Below are positions 1-6,706 of a stretch of DNA of 35,220 bases, piece by piece (the stretch's first letter is position 1; each line of letters starts with the position of its first letter). Origin of the DNA: an uncultured Lachnospiraceae bacterium (GTDB lineage: Bacteria > Bacillota > Clostridia > Lachnospirales > Lachnospiraceae). Location of the stretch: assembly GCA_934352055.1 (NCBI GenBank), contig CAKRJY010000015.1, positions 1 to 35,220 on the forward strand, in the 5' to 3' direction. The notes beneath the pieces are model-generated. The model was not told the origin of the DNA and ran no database searches. It saw nothing but the letters and a program-made list of their open reading frames with translations. Position numbers and translations under genes: made by a program.

Positions 1-230
1 TAAGCTATGTAAAAGAAATTTTACATGCTTTTATCTAATATGTAAAAGCCTTTTGATAGACATTACTACTACGTTTGTTGTAGGAATAAACCCGTTTGAT
101 ATGATATAGGGTGAATTTATGAAGAAACCAATGATAAAATCACCCTAAATTAAAAAAACTTATTGAATTTAGTGTGAAAATATGAGTGGTTGAAAAGCAG
201 CTTCGAAAAATCGCATAATTAGTGCAATGA
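1..230. other. Left-edge noncoding stretch with inverted repeats
   Basis: I see no convincing gene here. Two inverted repeats are visible. ATGTAAAA at 7-14 and TTTTACAT at 19-26 form a perfect 8-bp palindrome around GAAA, and a further ATGTAAAAG-like half-site lies near 40-48. A second, longer pair (108-120 and 135-147) matches at 12 of 13 positions, but no T-run follows it on either strand, so it is a poor terminator candidate. These could be operators or the edge of a mobile element. The window starts too close to decide. Confidence 0.35.
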
Positions 231-262
231 ATGGGCAATTCCAATCGGGATTGCCCATTTTT
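231..262 (+). terminator. Rho-independent terminator of an upstream gene outside the window
   Basis: ATGGGCAAT (231-239) pairs perfectly with ATTGCCCAT (250-258) around a 10-nt loop, and the stem runs into a short T-run. It would separate whatever lies to the left from the MerR gene. Confidence 0.6.
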
Positions 263-282
263 AGAAGAAAGACGAAAAACCC

Positions 283-313
283 TTGACCTGTACGCAGCGT
301 ATACGCTTATACT
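283..313 (+). promoter_or_regulatory. MerR-type promoter with 19-bp spacer and palindromic operator
   Basis: TTGACC (283-288) and TATACT (308-313) are separated by 19 bp, the over-long spacing typical of promoters twisted open by MerR-family activators. The spacer holds a palindrome, TACGC-A-GCGTA (291-301), overlapping the perfect 8-mer CGTATACG (298-305). It sits about 30 bp before the MerR gene start, so autoregulation is the natural reading. Confidence 0.75.
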
Positions 314-343
314 ATCAACATGAATCATAAGGAGGTGCATCCG

Positions 344-1228
344 ATGTTATTGAATGAAATTATAAATGAGGTTGGAATGACAAAGCGTGCAGTTAAGTAT
401 TATGAAGAAAAAGGATTGCTGTCAGTGGATAAAGATAACAATGGTTATCGTAACTATACTGCACAAGATGTTGAAACTTTAAAAAAGATTTCAGTATATA
501 GAAAACTCGGTATTAGTATTAAAGACATACAGAGCCTTTTGGAAACTGGCGACAAAAGTATTCTTCTTCGTATTTATCAAGAAAAAGTGCAGGAAAAAAT
601 TTTAAAAGACTCAGAACTTGAAGCCTTGAAGCAATTTATAGATGATGGTGACGCGGACAAAGCAAATGAGGCACTTGATTATCAAACCGTTGAAAATGCA
701 ATTGAGTCTTTACTACCGGGAAAAGAATGGGGAGATTATTTTAAAAGTCATTTCAAACCATTTCTTAATGTAAGGTTAAGGACTCTGAAACAGAAGCAAG
801 CCCTACAGAATATATTAGAATATTGCGATGAAACGACATTAAAAGTTCCTTTTATTATGGGAATAGGTGCGAAGATGATAGGTGGAATCGCACAAGAAAC
901 CAGAACCGCAGATGAGATGATAGCCTATTATCGTGATATGAGCGAAAGTGAATACGAAAGACTAAAAGAAAAAGTATGGAAGGGTGCTAAAATAAAAAAC
1001 GGTATAATGAAATATCATCCGGCGTTTGTTGCACAGAGAAAAATGCAGAAAGAGTTACAAAATAAAGGCTATAACGATATATTCATTCCTAATTTGATGC
1101 TTCTGTCTCCAACGTATGCAGAATATAAGAAAGCGTTAGATAATGTGAACGACAGAATGTGTAGAGAACTTGGACTGTATTATGATAGCAATTACAACTT
1201 AGTTATTAAAAAAGATAATTCTAAGTAA
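344..1228 (+). CDS. MerR-family transcriptional regulator
   Basis: This 294-residue protein starts at the ATG at 344, which is preceded by AAGGAGGTG at a normal distance. An ATG at 320 is in frame but has no ribosome binding site. The N-terminal 70 residues are a MerR winged helix-turn-helix: 'TKRAVKYYEEKGLL', then 'GYRNYTAQDVETLKKI' and 'RKLGISIKDIQSLL'. A coiled-coil dimerisation helix follows (about 75-110). The remaining 180 residues are an effector part I do not recognise; it lacks the metal-binding cysteines of MerR, CueR or ZntR, so a drug or small organic inducer is more likely than a metal. MerR proteins activate by bending promoters with 19-20 bp spacers, and one lies immediately upstream. 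The flavodoxin-like gene downstream has its own promoter with ordinary spacing, so control of it by this protein is not shown. Confidence 0.85.
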   Translation: MLLNEIINEVGMTKRAVKYYEEKGLLSVDKDNNGYRNYTAQDVETLKKISVYRKLGISIKDIQSLLETGDKSILLRIYQEKVQEKILKDSELEALKQFIDDGDADKANEALDYQTVENAIESLLPGKEWGDYFKSHFKPFLNVRLRTLKQKQALQNILEYCDETTLKVPFIMGIGAKMIGGIAQETRTADEMIAYYRDMSESEYERLKEKVWKGAKIKNGIMKYHPAFVAQRKMQKELQNKGYNDIFIPNLMLLSPTYAEYKKALDNVNDRMCRELGLYYDSNYNLVIKKDNSK

Positions 1229-1239
1229 AAGTTAAACTA

Positions 1240-1285
1240 CCCTTTGAGAGAGAAAGAATCTTTTTTTTCAAAGGGCTTTTTGTTT
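1240..1285 (+). terminator. Terminator after the MerR gene
   Basis: CCCTTTGA (1240-1247) pairs with TCAAAGGG (1268-1275) and is followed by CTTTTTGTTT. The loop is long (20 nt) and ends in a T-run, but the stem and the downstream T-tract fit an intrinsic terminator. Confidence 0.65.
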
Positions 1286-1369
1286 ATACAGATATTGCAA
1301 CAACAACGGTAAGAAATCTTCAATTGCCAAACTCCCGCCTTTGGCCAAGTTGACCAGAAGATAAATCAG

Positions 1370-1398
1370 TTGTCAGAATGCGTACGTATCGGTATGAT
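1370..1398 (+). promoter_or_regulatory. Promoter of the flavodoxin-Fic gene pair
   Basis: TTGTCA (1370-1375) and TATGAT (1393-1398) have a 17-bp spacer. The spacer contains the near-palindrome ATGCGTACGTAT, a possible operator. Confidence 0.5.
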
Positions 1399-1463
1399 AG
1401 TTATGGGGAAAAAGATTAAAAGTATGACAAAATAAATTGTGGAAAGGATGGCATTGACATAGG

Positions 1464-1916
1464 ATGAAAACAGCAATAGTATATGCATCGGTACATCACG
1501 GAAATACAAAGAAAATTGTAGATGAAATTGCGAAAAACGAAGAGGTGGATTTAATAGAGGCAACCCAGATAAAGGAAAAGAATTTATCAGAGTATGATTT
1601 GATAGGATTTGCTTCTGGTATTTATTTTGGAAAGTTCCATCAATCCGTACTGGATTTTGTTTCGGTAAATGAAATAGAAGACAAGAAAGTGTTTTTGATT
1701 TGTACATATGGTGGAAGTGAGGCATATAAATCAATTGAACCAATTATCAAAAGTAAGGGAGCAGAGATAATAGGAAGATTTTCTTGCAAGGGATATGACA
1801 CATTTGGACCATTTAAGCTTATAGGTGGTGTCGCTAAGGGGCATCCGAATGATATGGATCTTGCTGCTGCAGTTGATTTTTTTGAAAATCTTCTGAAAAA
1901 TACACAAGACAATTAG
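1464..1916 (+). CDS. Flavodoxin-family protein
   Basis: This 150-residue protein has the flavodoxin fold from its first residue: 'MKTAIVYASVHHGNTKKIVDEIA' is beta-strand 1 plus the FMN-phosphate loop. 'YDLIGFASGIYFGKFHQSVLDFV' (about 45-67) and 'KKVFLICTYGGSE' (about 73-85) are the next strands with the isoalloxazine-side loops. It probably carries electrons as a one-domain FMN protein or acts as a small quinone/azo-type reductase; the sequence does not say which. The ATG at 1464 is the only possible start, because a stop in the same frame lies 9 nt upstream. The Shine-Dalgarno-like GGAAAGGA is unusually far away (about 16 nt). The Fic gene starts 34 bp downstream with no terminator between, so the two are probably co-transcribed. 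Confidence 0.8.
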   Translation: MKTAIVYASVHHGNTKKIVDEIAKNEEVDLIEATQIKEKNLSEYDLIGFASGIYFGKFHQSVLDFVSVNEIEDKKVFLICTYGGSEAYKSIEPIIKSKGAEIIGRFSCKGYDTFGPFKLIGGVAKGHPNDMDLAAAVDFFENLLKNTQDN

Positions 1917-1950
1917 TTGGATTATAAAGCTATGAAACGAGGTAGTAGAT

Positions 1951-3066
1951 ATGGAAAAAGACCCGTTTAAGGAATATTTGAGAGAGTCTGAACCAGACCA
2001 AGTTTATAAGGGGTATGCTTGGAGTACGGCAATCGGACTTCAGGCGGTGGACGGACTCAAACCATCAAAATATTTGATTGATACCGCTATTCAGAATATT
2101 GAAGGCAAGATTACAATGAAAGAAGCGCAGAGTCTTATTGATAGTTACTATGAAGAAAAACCTGCACTTTTATCTGATGACGAACGTACAGAAGAAGCAG
2201 ATAAAGTTTCTTCCCGTATTGCAGAAATTCTTTCCGAAACAGCATTTTCATTTTCGCCAAATGAGTATATTGCTATTCACCGCAAACTCTTCCAAGGTAT
2301 CTATAAACACGCTGGAAAGATTAGAGATTACAATATTACAAAGAAAGAATGGGTGCTTGATGGAGCAACCGTTATGTATGGTAGTGCTTCTGAATTGCAA
2401 TCCACGCTTGAATACGATTTTTCGCAGGAGAAAGATTTTAGTTATAAAGGGCTTTCCATGGACGAGATTATCCATCATCTTGCGGTATTCATTTCAAGGC
2501 TATGGCAAATCCATATCTTCGGGGAAGGCAATACGAGAACAACGGCAGTATTCTTCATTAAATATTTGAGGACACTTGGGTTCTCTGCAACTAATGATAT
2601 TTTTGCGGAAAATGCGTGGTATTTCAGAAATGCACTTGTCCGTGCAAACTATACGAATCTGCAAAAAGGTATTCACGAAACAACGGAGTATCTGGAAGCA
2701 TTTCTTAAAAATCTGCTTTTGAACGAGAAAAATGAGCTTCATAATCGAAATCTTCATATAAGTGGACTTTTGAATGAAGAAAAAGTGGACATTGAAGATG
2801 CAAAAGTGGACATTCAAGATCAAAAAGTGGATATTGAAAGTGTACTTTCTGAAAAAGGCAGTGATTTCTCAGTAAAAACGACGGAACATATCCACAAACT
2901 TTTTGAAAAGTTTGGATTTGATGAGGTGTTTGGAAGAAGCGCAGTTATGGAGCTTCTTGCGCTGAAGGGTTCAGGGGCTTCAAAACTTCTTTTCAATTTG
3001 GTACAGGCAGATATTATTGAACCGGTATCCGGTCATGGAAAAGGAAGATATAAATTTAAAAAATAA
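1951..3066 (+). CDS. Fic-domain protein with C-terminal winged helix
   Basis: This 371-residue protein has a complete Fic motif at about residues 188-196 (HIFGEGNTR). The catalytic His, the acidic residue and the Arg are kept, with Thr where the classical motif has Gly. Fic enzymes usually transfer AMP from ATP to protein hydroxyl groups. The N-terminal 70 residues ('GLQAVDGLKPSKYLIDTA', 'EAQSLIDSYY') resemble the helical region that often precedes Fic domains in gut Firmicutes. I do not find a clean inhibitory (S/T)xxxE(G/N) helix. Residues about 277-297 repeat KVDI(E/Q) three times, and the last 60 residues look like a winged helix ending in a basic tail (GRYKFKK). No separate antitoxin gene fits in the 34-bp gap upstream. 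Target and role are unknown; a DNA-associated self-regulating AMPylator is one inference. Confidence 0.85.
   Translation: MEKDPFKEYLRESEPDQVYKGYAWSTAIGLQAVDGLKPSKYLIDTAIQNIEGKITMKEAQSLIDSYYEEKPALLSDDERTEEADKVSSRIAEILSETAFSFSPNEYIAIHRKLFQGIYKHAGKIRDYNITKKEWVLDGATVMYGSASELQSTLEYDFSQEKDFSYKGLSMDEIIHHLAVFISRLWQIHIFGEGNTRTTAVFFIKYLRTLGFSATNDIFAENAWYFRNALVRANYTNLQKGIHETTEYLEAFLKNLLLNEKNELHNRNLHISGLLNEEKVDIEDAKVDIQDQKVDIESVLSEKGSDFSVKTTEHIHKLFEKFGFDEVFGRSAVMELLALKGSGASKLLFNLVQADIIEPVSGHGKGRYKFKK
2781..2843 (+). repeat. Three in-frame 21-bp tandem repeats inside the Fic gene
   Basis: Units begin AAAAGTGGACATTGAAGATG (2781), AAAAGTGGACATTCAAGATC (2802) and AAAAGTGGATATTGAAAGTG (2823). Each is 21 bp, so copy-number change would keep the frame and alter only the linker between the Fic and winged-helix parts. 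Confidence 0.85.
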
Positions 3067-3233
3067 TTTGGGCATTGTAGGATTTTCATTCATGTCGTAT
3101 AGCTGCTGTCCCTAAGAAGATATCTGAGTAATGCAGGTAAAATTAACATTAAAAATACTTTTCTGACAAGTTTGCATGGTGGAATGTGTGCTTTCTCGGG
3201 CGTATAATATTAGTAGACGAAGAGGTGATGTAA

Positions 3234-3677
3234 GTGTTGGCAGATAACTTGATATTTCTTCGTAATATCAAAGGTCTGACGCAAGAACAGGTCGCAGAAG
3301 TGATAGGAATTTCCAGACAGTCCTATTCTAAATGGGAACAGGGAGAAACTTATCCTGATATTGATAAGTGTGACAAGCTGGCAAAATACTACGGTGTTAC
3401 GATAGATTCGCTTGTTCATCAGGACAATAAAGTTGACGATATAAGGATTGCTCCTGCTCCGATAGGTAAGCATTTATGGGGGACAGTCACTATCGGTAGT
3501 AAAGGTCAGATTGTAATACCGAAAGCGGCAAGGGAAACATTTGAACTAAATGAAGGCGACAGATTAGTTGTTCTTGGAGATGATGCGGAAGGTATTGCTC
3601 TTGTTAAGGCAGATGTCTTTGAACAGCGAGTGCAAGAAGTATTAAAATTAAGTAGACAAATGACAAATGACAAATGA
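3234..3677 (+). CDS. Xre-type HTH fused to an AbrB/SpoVT domain
   Basis: This 147-residue regulator has two DNA-binding modules. Residues 1-62 are a Cro/C1-type HTH ('LRNIKGLTQEQVAEVIGISRQ', 'YSKWEQGETYPDIDKCDKLAKYYGV'). Residues about 84-125 are an AbrB/MazE-like swapped-hairpin domain ('GTVTIGSKGQIVIPKAARE', 'FELNEGDRLVVLGD'). I place the start at the GTG at 3234, preceded by GAGGTGATG. A strong -10 box TATAAT lies at 3203-3208, but the -35 is poor. The zinc-ribbon gene begins 20 bp after its stop, so the two form one unit. Such fusions are typical of regulators of small accessory operons; its operator is not evident. Confidence 0.85.
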   Translation: MLADNLIFLRNIKGLTQEQVAEVIGISRQSYSKWEQGETYPDIDKCDKLAKYYGVTIDSLVHQDNKVDDIRIAPAPIGKHLWGTVTIGSKGQIVIPKAARETFELNEGDRLVVLGDDAEGIALVKADVFEQRVQEVLKLSRQMTNDK

Positions 3678-3696
3678 ATGAAATGGGGTGCTTACA

Positions 3697-3912
3697 ATGA
3701 AATGTCCTGAATGTGGTAAAGAAATGCGTAACGGATACTTGTTTTGCAGTAAAGATGGTGCTTTTAGCTTTGCAAATAAAGTACCGGGAGTGTTTGAAAA
3801 TGCGAAAAATGCAGAGGGATTTGTGAAAATCACAGAGCTTAAACCAAGTCATAGAACAAGGGTAGCTGCTTCAATTTGTGAAGAGTGCAAAGTTGTTATT
3901 TTTAAGTATTAA
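3697..3912 (+). CDS. Small zinc-ribbon protein, DUF6487-like (copy 1)
   Basis: This 71-residue protein has two CxxC pairs (C3/C6 in 'MKCPECGKEM' and C61/C64 in 'SICEECKVVIF') that should bind one zinc ion. The pattern matches the small family I know as DUF6487/PF20097, of unknown function. The ATG at 3697 is chosen because it begins the conserved MKCP motif; a GTG at 3688 is in frame but unlikely. It follows the HTH-AbrB gene closely and is probably co-expressed. A second member of the family (34493-34705) lies near the other end of this window and shares 'MKCPxCGxEMxxGYL'. Confidence 0.7.
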   Translation: MKCPECGKEMRNGYLFCSKDGAFSFANKVPGVFENAKNAEGFVKITELKPSHRTRVAASICEECKVVIFKY

Positions 3913-3940
3913 GCAGTTATAATTTAATAAGAAAATTATG

Positions 3941-3984
3941 AGGTAGTCTTACAAAATCAAAAGTGCAGAGGGCACTACCTTTTT
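3941..3984 (+). terminator. Probable terminator after the zinc-ribbon gene
   Basis: The 7-bp stem AGGTAGT/ACTACCT (3941-3947 with 3974-3980), or the inner hairpin AGTGC/GCACT (3962-3966 with 3972-3976), is followed by TTTTT at 3980-3984. Confidence 0.5.
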
Positions 3985-4105
3985 CCCGGTGCCTCTTGCA
4001 AAACAGAAAAAAGCGCAGTACAATATGGCCAGAAAGACCAATATCATCAGCTTTTGGAGAAATATGACCTTGTGCGTGATTATCCAGTTATTTGAATAAG
4101 CCATA

Positions 4106-4126
4106 AGCCGCAGAGATGCGGCTTTC
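4106..4126 (+). terminator. Short terminator-like hairpin
   Basis: AGCCGCA (4106-4112) pairs perfectly with TGCGGCT (4117-4123) around GAGA and is followed by a weak TTCC tail. It lies just after the stop of the possible gene remnant. Confidence 0.5.
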
Positions 4127-4246
4127 CTAAGAGTCAATGGTTAGTTTTCTCTAACTACACAACCACTTTACACTACTGTATCACGAAGCTAATATTTACC
4201 GGAAAGTGAGGAGAGATATCCGAACATCTTTCGGGACGAGACGGCG

Positions 4247-4978
4247 GTGCGTCTTATTGATGAAATTGACTACGATTTTTCAAATGTAGAGAAAAAATCC
4301 CGTAGTCTGATGCAGCGTTTTGGCTCACTCGAGGTCGCTATGCGGCAGAATGACCTTGCCTTTGAGGTGCGAGATTATCTGAAAAACCATCCCAAAGCGG
4401 CAGTGGTCAATCTGGGCTGCGGTCTGGACTGCACCGGCAGAGTTTGCGACAACGGCAGCTGCAAAATTTATAATCTGGATTATCCCGATGTGATTGCCGT
4501 GCGGAATGAAATGCTGCCCGCTGGGGAGCGTGAGAAAAACATCCCTTGCGATTTGAATGATACCGAATGGTTTACAAAAATTGATGCTTCAAACGGCGCA
4601 GTCTTTTTCGCCTCTGGCGTGTTCTACTATTTTTTGACCGAGCAAGTCAAAGCAATGGTGCAAAAAATGGCAAATGCCTTTCCAGATGGTGTATTGGTAT
4701 TTGACGCAGCGAATCGGATGGCGGTCAAGATGATTGCAAAGACATGGCTTAAGAGTGCGAAGATTCAAGATGTGGGTGCATATTTCGCGGTTTCAGATGC
4801 CCCCAAAGAGATCGGCGCATGGGACAGTCGCTTGCAGGTGACTAGCCGGGGGTATATGCTCGGTTACAACGATTTGAGGGACTCGTCTGTCAGCAGTTTT
4901 TTCCGCTTTCTTGCAAAAGTTGGTGACAATCAAATGAAAATGCAGATTGTGAAGATTCGATTTGAAGGCAGAAAATGA
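4247..4978 (+). CDS. Class I SAM-dependent methyltransferase, apparently 5'-truncated
   Basis: The 243 residues from GTG 4247 match the Tcmp/Ppm-type (leucine carboxyl methyltransferase-like) O-methyltransferases. Motif I is 'VVNLGCGLDCTGRV' (about 54-67), with the acidic motif II 'IYNLDYPDV' after it and 'ASGVFYYF' near the substrate side. Family proteins have about 25-40 more residues at the N-terminus. Coding text continues upstream of the GTG in the same frame ('ESEERYPNIFRDETA') as far as a TAA at 4190-4192, with no ATG, GTG or TTG and no ribosome binding site in that stretch. The start has therefore probably been lost or frameshifted, and this may be a pseudogene. The segment is clearly richer in G+C than its neighbours and uses codons such as CTG and GGC more often, suggesting separate acquisition. 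The methyl acceptor is unknown. Confidence 0.65.
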   Translation: MRLIDEIDYDFSNVEKKSRSLMQRFGSLEVAMRQNDLAFEVRDYLKNHPKAAVVNLGCGLDCTGRVCDNGSCKIYNLDYPDVIAVRNEMLPAGEREKNIPCDLNDTEWFTKIDASNGAVFFASGVFYYFLTEQVKAMVQKMANAFPDGVLVFDAANRMAVKMIAKTWLKSAKIQDVGAYFAVSDAPKEIGAWDSRLQVTSRGYMLGYNDLRDSSVSSFFRFLAKVGDNQMKMQIVKIRFEGRK

Positions 4979-5016
4979 GTGAGGGAAAATGGGCAGAGGT
5001 GATTAGAAGAAACTAA

Positions 5017-6063
5017 TTACCAAATTCCCATGATGTGTTGCATTCCCAGACTCACAATGGTAATGCCAACCCAGCAGCACCCACCAAGGATAAGTGGTTT
5101 TCCGCCAGATTTAATCAATTTTACAACATTGCTGTTAAGTCCGATCGCAGCCATAGCCATAATGATAAAGAATTTTGATAATTCTTTTAACGGAGCAAAT
5201 ACGTCCGCACTGACACCCAAGGTCATGCATACCGTAGTGATTACAGCTGCAATGATGAAGTATAAGATGAACATAGGAAATGCTCTTTTTAGACTGAACT
5301 TGTTTGATGGCAGGTCAGCATTGCCGGAATTTGCAGCAGATTTTGCACGGATCATAGACAAGATCAGAGTGATCGGAATAATTGCCAGTGTACGCGTAAG
5401 CTTTACAGTAACAGCTGTATTCAGTGTTTCACTTCCAAGATTCCACATGCTGTCCCAAGTAGAGGCGGCAGCGGTAACTGAAGAAGTATCGTTAATAGCG
5501 GTTCCAGCGAATAATCCGAAAGCTTCTCCACTTGTAGTGTCAAAGCCGAGTGCACTTCCGAGAACAGGGAAGAGTATAGCGGCAATCACATTAAAGAAAA
5601 AGATGACGGAGATTGCCTGTGCAACTTCAGTATCGTCTGCATCTATGACGGGCGCAGTGGCGGCAATTGCAGAACCTCCGCAGATGGATGAGCCGACGCC
5701 TACGAGAATCGAAGTATTGGATGGAACATTCATGATTTTGTGGAGCAACCATGCAATTATCAGGGAAGTGCTGATGGTACAGATGATGATGGGAAGGGAT
5801 TGCTTTCCGGTCTGCAGGATAACACCAAGATTCATTCCAAATCCAAGCAGAACAACAGCTGTCTGTAAGATGATTTTAGAAGTCCATTTGATACCTGATT
5901 CGGCTTTCCCTTTATTGGCCCACACTAATGTGATGAGCATTCCGACAAGAATTGCAATGACGGGTCCTCCAACAACCGGGAAAGCTTTTCCAAGAAGCCA
6001 GGATGGAACTGCAATGACAAAGCACACTAGAATACCGATAAAATTTTTCTGAATAAAGTTCAT
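5017..6063 (-). CDS. YeiH-family putative sulfate/anion exporter
   Basis: This 348-residue, very hydrophobic protein is of the usual length for the YeiH/PSE family (Cons_hypoth698). It has about ten membrane segments and the family's glycine-rich signatures 'GVGSSICGGSAIAATAPV' (about 125-142) and 'FAGTAINDTSSVTAAA' (about 186-201). Members are annotated as sulfate exporters, mainly by indirect evidence, so the substrate is uncertain. The start is the ATG at 6063 on the minus strand, preceded by GAGGAAAT. A -10-like TATAAT on the minus strand lies at 6103-6098. The gene is divergent from the DtxR-type regulator across 169 bp that contain GTTAG/CTAAC motifs, so shared control is possible. Confidence 0.85.
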   Translation of the reverse strand: MNFIQKNFIGILVCFVIAVPSWLLGKAFPVVGGPVIAILVGMLITLVWANKGKAESGIKWTSKIILQTAVVLLGFGMNLGVILQTGKQSLPIIICTISTSLIIAWLLHKIMNVPSNTSILVGVGSSICGGSAIAATAPVIDADDTEVAQAISVIFFFNVIAAILFPVLGSALGFDTTSGEAFGLFAGTAINDTSSVTAAASTWDSMWNLGSETLNTAVTVKLTRTLAIIPITLILSMIRAKSAANSGNADLPSNKFSLKRAFPMFILYFIIAAVITTVCMTLGVSADVFAPLKELSKFFIIMAMAAIGLNSNVVKLIKSGGKPLILGGCCWVGITIVSLGMQHIMGIW

Positions 6064-6135
6064 GTTGATTTCCTCTTTCTTATTTTTTCCATCAGAAATT
6101 ATAACACAGGCAAATAGAAAAAGATGGAAAAATTA

Positions 6136-6212
6136 TAACTAATACTTGTTAGAACCAACTAACGGTAGTATAATGAATTAGACGGAACTAACAGAAAGTT
6201 TAACATACTAAC
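6136..6212 (+). promoter_or_regulatory. DtxR-type regulator promoter with GTTAG/CTAAC operator cluster
   Basis: TTGTTA (6146-6151) and TATAAT (6169-6174) have a 17-bp spacer. The inverted repeat GTTAG-N6-CTAAC (6148-6163) overlaps the -35 box and spacer, a position where a bound repressor would block transcription. Further ACTAAC copies occur at 6187-6192 and 6207-6212, and TAACTAATAC at 6136-6145 recurs before the next gene (6633-6642). Confidence 0.65.
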
Positions 6213-6232
6213 GCAAAAGGAAGAACATAAGC

Positions 6233-6625
6233 ATGGATACAAGAGAGAAAAGAAGCTCCAGAGAGGATTATCTGGAAGCTATACTGATTCGGACAAATCG
6301 TTATGGCGCTTGCCGTGTTACTGATGTGGCAGATCAGATGGGATATTCAAAGGCGAGTGTCAGTGTTGCGTTAAAGAAACTGGAGGAGGATGGTTGTATT
6401 GTTCGTGATGCATGGCGTGTGGTTTTAACAGATAAGGGGCAGGATATAGCACAGCATATATATGATCGCCATGAGTTTTTTACAGAATGGTTCAAAAAGA
6501 TAGGAGTGAGCGAAGAAAACGCCGAAGGAGATGCCTGTAGGATAGAACATGTTCTGTCGGAGGAATGCTATGAGAAAATGCGAGTCTATTTGGAAAATGT
6601 GGAAGAAAATGTTAGCCATGTTTAA
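6233..6625 (+). CDS. DtxR/MntR-family metal-dependent regulator
   Basis: This 130-residue protein has the N-terminal winged helix of the family ('VTDVADQMGYSKASVSVALKKLEEDG', about 29-54) and the metal-binding dimer domain, with no C-terminal SH3 domain, as in MntR. Likely ligands can be read by comparison with Bacillus MntR: D12 and E15 in 'EDYLEAI' (MntR D8, E11), H80 in 'RHEFF' (H77), and E105 and H106 in 'CRIEHVLS' (E102, H103). Cys102 stands where MntR has E99, as in the iron-responsive DtxR. That mixed site makes Fe(II) sensing plausible, though it is not proof. The ATG at 6233 follows AAAAGGAAG. It is followed 81 bp later by the membrane protein and ATPase genes, and likely controls itself and them. 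Confidence 0.85.
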   Translation: MDTREKRSSREDYLEAILIRTNRYGACRVTDVADQMGYSKASVSVALKKLEEDGCIVRDAWRVVLTDKGQDIAQHIYDRHEFFTEWFKKIGVSEENAEGDACRIEHVLSEECYEKMRVYLENVEENVSHV

Positions 6626-6632
6626 CAAAGAT

Positions 6633-6665
6633 TAACTAATACATTTTTCGACAGGAGAGTATAAT
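6633..6665 (+). promoter_or_regulatory. Putative promoter/operator of the DUF6110-ATPase unit
   Basis: A -10 box TATAAT (6660-6665) lies 41 bp before the gene. No good -35 is visible, which is common for regulated promoters. TAACTAATAC (6633-6642) repeats the motif found before the DtxR-type gene, where the -35 would be. Confidence 0.45.
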
Positions 6666-6706
6666 AAATTCCATTAAAATATTTATAGAAAACGGAGGTA
6701 TTATCT

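Larger units (their letters stand above)
3913..4192 (+). other. Intergenic region with a possible gene remnant and two hairpins
   Basis: Between the zinc-ribbon gene and the methyltransferase there is no complete gene. An open frame read from about 3937 to the TGA near 4097 ends with coding-like text ('YGQKDQYHQLLEKYDLV'), which could be the tail of a decayed gene of unknown family. AGGTAGT (3941-3947) pairs with ACTACCT (3974-3980) and runs into a T-run; the same region can fold a shorter hairpin (3962-3976). I see nothing I can name in 4130-4192. Confidence 0.35.

Noticed and set aside
108..147. Inverted repeat as a terminator or transposon end
   Set aside because: No T-run follows on either strand, and no matching second end, target duplication or transposase was found in the window.
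1448..1462. Four-codon leader frame before the flavodoxin gene
   Set aside because: ATG-GCA-TTG-ACA-TAG ends just before the real start, but its ribosome-binding-like AAAGG touches the ATG directly, so translation is unlikely.
5030..6052. A 340-codon open frame on the plus strand opposite the YeiH-type gene
   Set aside because: It is an antisense shadow of a membrane protein gene. Its product has no recognisable domain, whereas the minus-strand frame has clear family motifs and a good ribosome binding site.
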